Source: CAJMNU01 sp905214855
GTDB taxonomy: Bacteria > Bacillota > Clostridia > Lachnospirales > Lachnospiraceae
NCBI GenBank assembly: GCA_937890595.1
Contig: CALADM010000036.1
Span: 34,386 to 98,385 of the forward strand
Direction of reading: 5' to 3'
DNA: 64,000 bases
Shown: piece by piece, positions 60,062 through 64,000 of the stretch
How the letters are laid out: every line of letters starts with the position of its first letter
Position numbering within the stretch: position 1 is the first letter of the stretch
Notes under the pieces: model-generated
What the model was told of the DNA's origin: nothing
Databases searched by the model: none
What the model saw: only the letters and a program-made list of their open reading frames with translations
Program-made: the position numbers and the translations under genes

Positions 60062-62143
60062 TCATTGGATCAGTTCTGTCATTTCCTCTGATCCAAGCAG
60101 ATACAATTCATGAAGCGCTCTGGTGATCGCCACATACAAAAGTTTTGCATCTTTTGGAGTATTCTGATAGTGTTCCTGATCTGGTTTCCACAAAATAACT
60201 GCATCAAACTCCAAGCCTTTGATCCACTCAATCGGGAGTATCATCAGTCCTTTGTGAAACTCCTCTGCTATATTTCCCTGCTCTCTATTTTCTTCTTTGC
60301 CTTTCTTTCGCTCTTTCCAATATGTATCTATCTTGTTCTGAAGCCATTCTGCTTCTTGAAAAGTCCGGCACACAACAGCTGTTGTCTCATATCCTCGCTG
60401 TTGGATATCTTCCGCCAGATCTGTCAATTTAAAAATCAACTGTTCTTCACTCTCACGGATACATTCCACTGCCTTTCCATGACGGATGACAGGCTGGATT
60501 TTATATTGTCCAGATGAGGCTTTTTCCAGTACCTTACCTGCAAATTCAGAAATTTCAATCGTATTACGATAACTTTTTGCCAGCAGCCTAAAACTGTCTC
60601 TGTCTTTCACAAAAACAGCTTTTTTCAATGCCTCCCAGTCATTCATTCCTGTCTCATAATTGATATTCTGTGATACGTCTCCCATAATCGTAAAATAAGA
60701 TCCTGACAGTACTTTTCGCAAGACATAATATACCATTTCTCCAAAATCCTGTGCCTCATCTATGATGATCTGGCTAAATTCATCCGGCTGGTTCTTCACA
60801 AAAATCCTCTTCCATATCAAAGCCAAAGCTGCCACATCATATACATCAAAACAGCGTTTTTTCACTTGTTCCTTCGTCTGTTCTAAACCTGAAATTCCTT
60901 CCAAAAACTCCAGATAGATGCTCATTTCTGACTTCCATTCTTTTGGCATTGAAAAGAATCCTCTATATTGTGCCATTTTTTCTTTCCGTTTTTCTTTTTC
61001 TTCCTCTTCTGTCCACAAAAAAGCAATCTTCTTTTTCAGGCGTTCATTCATGATCGTATATAATTCTGCAAGTGATTTTTCAGGAAATTGTTCCCAAGTC
61101 TCTTCCAGATTCTGCCTTGTAAAAATCATACCCAACTGACTGTCTTTTATATCTCCATCTGGTTTTGCATTGGTTCTCTTTTCTTCTAAAAAAGCAGTCA
61201 GTTGTTCTGCAAACTCTAACCTGCTTTTCACTCTGCCATCTTCTTTTGTCGGCACTATTTTATAAGTCTTTTTAAAAGCCTTTCCCATAAGATACGTCAA
61301 AAAACGATCCATTCTCATCTGTTTGACATTGCTGACATCAAGTTCCGGCAATCCGCTTGTGATATAGCTCAAAAGCATATCATTACTTCCCACAATACAA
61401 AACTCAGAAGACTTATATTTCTTCTCATAGTTATACAGAATATAAGAAATCCGATGCATTGCCACAGTTGTTTTTCCGCTTCCGGCAACTCCCTGTACGA
61501 TCACATTTTTAAAAGGAGTATCTCTTATGATCTCATTTTGTTCTTTCTGAATGGTCGCAATAATATCACCAAGAACCGCCTCTTTATTCTGTGCAAGATA
61601 TTTTACCAGCAATTCATCATTTGAGGCAACATCATTATCATAATATCCTAATAATTTTCCATCACTAACATCATAGGTTCTCTTTTTGGTTAAGTCAATC
61701 TCAATCGGACTGTTCTCTGGTACATCATATTTCCCTTTTCCAAGCTCATTTTCATAATATACACTGGAAACTGGTGCTCTCCAATCCACGATCACTACAT
61801 CGGTCTGATCTTTTGTAATACCATTTTTTCCAATATACCAGCTTTCTCTATTTTGTGTCTCCTCTTCCAGATAATCGATCCGTCCAAAATATGCTTTTTT
61901 TAATGCTGCCTGATTTTTTCGGAGCGTATTTTTCGTGTGTTCCAAAATATTTTGACTTGCCAAAAGTTGATTATAAAGTTCTACATCTCCGCCTTGTACG
62001 GCACGGAACAATTCTGAAGTTTCCTTTTGTTGTGTTTCTAATTTGTCCTCGTAGCATTCGATATTGTCTCTGATGATATCCATACAGGCTGTAAAATGTT
62101 GTTCTTCCAACTGCATTTCCATGTTTTTTCCCATTTCTTCCAT
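60062..62143 (-). CDS. HelD-like superfamily 1 ATPase (RNA polymerase recycling)
   Basis: A 693-residue UvrD/Rep-like protein. The N-terminal coiled coil (1-95) is HelD-like, then VVIVDWRAPVSSVYYENELGKG. Walker A is VQGVAGSGKTTVAMHRISYILYNY; FSQIIIDEAQDFGEMVYYVLR is motif II, ISYEN-like QNINYETG motif III, and ILPIEWIKGLEFDAVILWKPD with VAITRALHELYL motifs V and VI. HelD removes stalled RNA polymerase from nucleic acids in Firmicutes. I chose ATG 62143 because AGGAGG lies just before it; the frame extends 15 codons upstream. Confidence 0.88.
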   Translation of the reverse strand: MEEMGKNMEMQLEEQHFTACMDIIRDNIECYEDKLETQQKETSELFRAVQGGDVELYNQLLASQNILEHTKNTLRKNQAALKKAYFGRIDYLEEETQNRESWYIGKNGITKDQTDVVIVDWRAPVSSVYYENELGKGKYDVPENSPIEIDLTKKRTYDVSDGKLLGYYDNDVASNDELLVKYLAQNKEAVLGDIIATIQKEQNEIIRDTPFKNVIVQGVAGSGKTTVAMHRISYILYNYEKKYKSSEFCIVGSNDMLLSYITSGLPELDVSNVKQMRMDRFLTYLMGKAFKKTYKIVPTKEDGRVKSRLEFAEQLTAFLEEKRTNAKPDGDIKDSQLGMIFTRQNLEETWEQFPEKSLAELYTIMNERLKKKIAFLWTEEEEKEKRKEKMAQYRGFFSMPKEWKSEMSIYLEFLEGISGLEQTKEQVKKRCFDVYDVAALALIWKRIFVKNQPDEFSQIIIDEAQDFGEMVYYVLRKVLSGSYFTIMGDVSQNINYETGMNDWEALKKAVFVKDRDSFRLLAKSYRNTIEISEFAGKVLEKASSGQYKIQPVIRHGKAVECIRESEEQLIFKLTDLAEDIQQRGYETTAVVCRTFQEAEWLQNKIDTYWKERKKGKEENREQGNIAEEFHKGLMILPIEWIKGLEFDAVILWKPDQEHYQNTPKDAKLLYVAITRALHELYLLGSEEMTELIQ

Positions 62144-62486
62144 GTTTCCTCCTGTTTGACCTTTTGCTGGTATGGTGTATGATCCCATCCCTATTATCTT
62201 TACACAATCATCCTGCCCTTGGGTCTAGTTTTTATTTTTTCTTCCTCATCTTCTTAAAGGAAATATTAATATTTATAACAAAAAAATATATAAAATACTA
62301 GACTTTTCTTTTAAGATGTGATAACATGTATAATATAGTTTGCCTATATGCAAACTTTTCTTTTTCCTTATTTTGTATCTTATTAAGAAACTTTTTTAAC
62401 ATTTCATCTATCTTGATATCGGAATTTAGAATCAGATCTTAGCTTATTATAGAAATACTTCAACCAAAAAACAGTCACAAAGAATC
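62144..62486. other. Gap with a short palindrome
   Basis: No gene is seen in this stretch between the HelD-like gene and the aroK terminator. It contains AGTTTGC-CTATAT-GCAAACT (62338-62357), a perfect 7-bp dyad, close to -10-like TATAAT boxes. On the plus strand a TTTCTTTTT run follows the dyad, so it could also be a weak terminator. Confidence 0.45.
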
Positions 62487-62525
62487 AGCGGAGTATTGGA
62501 TATCCTTACACTCCAAAACTCCGCT
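62487..62525. terminator. Terminator-like hairpin after aroK
   Basis: AGCGGAGT (62487-62494) pairs with ACTCCGCT (62518-62525), and inside TTGGA (62496-62500) pairs with TCCAA (62512-62516). It lies about 54 bases after the aroK stop. T tracts are weak. Confidence 0.6.
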
Positions 62526-62578
62526 ATATTCTATAACTCTATTATTCTTTACATCCCAACTTTTAGGATATATAGGTG

Positions 62579-63100
62579 TCAATCCATGTCTACAGCAACT
62601 TGTTCTATCATAGCTCTTAATTTATCCACAACATCTCCCGCATTTCCTGCATCTGCCTCATCGATTGTAATATCCGCATACTTTTCATAATAAGGCACTC
62701 TCTCATTATACAGATCTCTCAATGTCATTCCGTTCTTTAATACGACTCCTCGATCTACCAAATTACCAAGACGTTTTTCCAGTTCCTCATAGGAAAGTTT
62801 CAAATATACTATCGTACTGATCTCTTTTAAATGTTCCATTGCTTCTTTTCCATAGATCACGCTTCCACCGGGAGCAATGACAGAACGTTCTACACAGATC
62901 CCGGCATTTACACGATTCTCCACTTCCATAAATCCTTCTATGCCTTCTTGTGCGATGATTTCTTTCAAAAGACGTTTTTCCTGTTCCTGAATCAAAATAT
63001 CGCTGTCTACAAAAGAATATCCCAATCTCTTTGCCAATAAAACTCCTACTGTACTTTTTCCGGATGCCGGCATTCCAATCAATGTTACATTACTTTTCAT
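62579..63100 (-). CDS. aroK: Shikimate kinase
   Basis: A 173-residue enzyme that phosphorylates shikimate, giving shikimate-3-phosphate for chorismate. Walker A is LIGMPASGKSTVG (8-18), FVDSDILIQ holds the shikimate-binding Asp, and SVIAPGGSVIY is the GGG loop, here GGS. RVPYYEKYADITID is the lid end. LLKEIIAQEGIEGFMEVEN is slightly different from the classical FR-x-x-E, with M-E-V-E. No other aro genes are adjacent. It is 41 bases downstream of the flavin-reductase gene. Confidence 0.9.
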   Translation of the reverse strand: MKSNVTLIGMPASGKSTVGVLLAKRLGYSFVDSDILIQEQEKRLLKEIIAQEGIEGFMEVENRVNAGICVERSVIAPGGSVIYGKEAMEHLKEISTIVYLKLSYEELEKRLGNLVDRGVVLKNGMTLRDLYNERVPYYEKYADITIDEADAGNAGDVVDKLRAMIEQVAVDMD

Positions 63101-63141
63101 TTCAATTTCTCCCAGTCCTTAGTTTTGCTTTGATCTTGCTG

Positions 63142-63942
63142 CTATTTTTTATTTACAGAAGTATTCTTCCTATTTACCTGTTGTGTTCTGGATACTTCTT
63201 TTGTTTTCCTCTGAGTAGATAGTGATGCTGTCCCTTTTTTGGAAATACTCTTTTTTTCTCTTTTTGCTAAAGTTTTAGAACTTTTAGTTTGCTTTTTTGA
63301 GATTTGTTTTTTTTCGATCTGCTTTTTTTCGGTTTGCTTTTTTATATCTGCCTTTTTAGAGGTATCGTTTTTCTTCTTTTCCGGTTTTTGTACAGAATAT
63401 CCGAATTTTCCTATTTTTTTGCCCAATTCAAAATATTCTCCATGAGAGTATGTCACAAGCCCAGCATCATTCAGATTAAATTTTCCGGTCTTATCCAGAT
63501 ATCTGTCATCTGTTGTCACCCCCAGAACCTCTGCAACAAACATATCATGTGTTCCAAGAGGAATGATCTGTTTTACCCTGCATTCTATGTTGACCGGACT
63601 CTCTGCAATGCCAGGAGCTTTGATATACCGACTTGTAAGCTCTGTCAATCCCATTTCCTTAAATTTATCCAGATTTCTCCCTGAACGCACACCGCAAAAA
63701 TCTGTGGCAAACGCAAGATCTGCTGTCACAAGGTTGATCACAAATTCTCCTGTCTCCCGAATAATATCATAAGAATAACGTTCCTTGCGAACGGAAATAG
63801 ATACCATAGCTGGAGAAGTATTGACAGTACCTGCCCATGCAATCGTAATGATATTGGGTTTTTCTCCTTCTCTTTTACAACTTACCATCACAGCCGGAAT
63901 CGGATACAACATAGTCCCTGGCTGCCAATATTGTTTTGCCAT
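63142..63942 (-). CDS. Flavin reductase-like FMN-binding protein with long lysine-rich tail
   Basis: Residues 1-185 of 266 form a flavin reductase/flavoredoxin domain: AVMVSCKREGEKPNIITIAWAG, GEFVINLVTADLAFATDFCGVRSGR and ECRVKQIIPLGTHDMFVAEV, typical of FMN-binding split barrels. The last 80 residues are almost only Lys, Thr, Ser, Gln and Arg (units such as EKKQIEKKQISKKQ), a disordered basic tail not usual for the family, and could bind RNA, DNA or an acidic partner. It precedes aroK. The frame runs cleanly into the tail with no frameshift. Confidence 0.85.
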   Translation of the reverse strand: MAKQYWQPGTMLYPIPAVMVSCKREGEKPNIITIAWAGTVNTSPAMVSISVRKERYSYDIIRETGEFVINLVTADLAFATDFCGVRSGRNLDKFKEMGLTELTSRYIKAPGIAESPVNIECRVKQIIPLGTHDMFVAEVLGVTTDDRYLDKTGKFNLNDAGLVTYSHGEYFELGKKIGKFGYSVQKPEKKKNDTSKKADIKKQTEKKQIEKKQISKKQTKSSKTLAKREKKSISKKGTASLSTQRKTKEVSRTQQVNRKNTSVNKK

Positions 63943-64000
63943 TTTTTCCGTTACTGAAAACTTATAAAAAGTTATAAACTTTTATGTTTCATTCCTACTT

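Noticed and set aside
1..64000. CRISPR array, prophage, rRNA operon, intact transposase, selfish intron
   Set aside because: No regularly spaced repeats, structural phage genes, rRNA sequence, integrase or transposase was found on either strand.

Overview
The window is chromosomal DNA from a low-GC, spore-forming Clostridia, most likely a gut Lachnospiraceae. The evidence is the gene order spoIIE, tilS, hpt, ftsH with divIC, yabQ, yabP, an S4-domain protein, HU and a MazG protein, plus spoVT, spoVG, a glgC/glgD pair, a queT transporter, an EFR1 ferredoxin and many AraC-glycosidase pairs. No rRNA operon, CRISPR array, prophage or intact insertion sequence was seen. Two tRNA genes are present: Lys(CTT) and Tyr(GTA).

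Layout. 1-1.6 kb: end of a BMP-type binding-protein gene and a phosphoesterase. 1.7-3.7 kb: an Lsa-like ABC-F gene with a long attenuator-like leader. 3.7-5.4 kb: an unknown protein, a divergent XRE regulator and a 32-residue peptide. 5.5-10.5 kb: EFR1 ferredoxin, a GH31 glycosidase with a divergent AraC regulator, and a GNAT acetyltransferase. 10.5-15.6 kb is an accessory region: tRNA-Lys, a DIP1984-like coiled-coil protein, an AraC remnant, a decayed MFS transporter, a possible IS200/IS605 end and a 529-residue P-loop NTPase of unknown role. 15.6-24.6 kb: rlmD, yhaM, a catalytically dead HtrA-like protein, mutS2 and a two-component system. 24.6-27 kb: tRNA-Tyr and a GH13 amylase.

27.2-34.8 kb is the division, sporulation and housekeeping cluster, read leftward. 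spoIIE has what looks like a Spo0A-dependent promoter with the 21-bp hexamer spacing known from Bacillus, and yabP starts just after a terminator-like hairpin that contains its ribosome binding site. 35-41 kb: a secreted metallo-beta-lactamase-fold lipoprotein, spoVT with a sigma-G-like promoter, mfd and pth. 41.4-45.7 kb: an AraC/GH2 pair and an NhaC antiporter. 46-50.4 kb: spoVG, glgD, glgC, asnS. 50.5-57.4 kb: a lipoprotein, prs, the helicase loader, a DnaD protein, murC and queT. The queT leader can form three hairpins, two of whose loops are complementary over 7 bases. 57.6-64 kb: an SGNH/MBOAT O-acetylation pair, a HelD-like ATPase, shikimate kinase and a flavin reductase with a long lysine-rich tail.

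Functional links: glgC/glgD with the GH13, GH31 and GH2 enzymes point to storage and use of carbohydrates. MutS2 (RqcU) and the YabO-like S4 protein (RqcP) are both ribosome quality-control factors in Bacillus. The parts most worth a second look are the ABC-F leader, the XRE/unknown/peptide locus, the P-loop NTPase and its leader, the queT leader RNA, the yabP leader and the dead HtrA-like protein.
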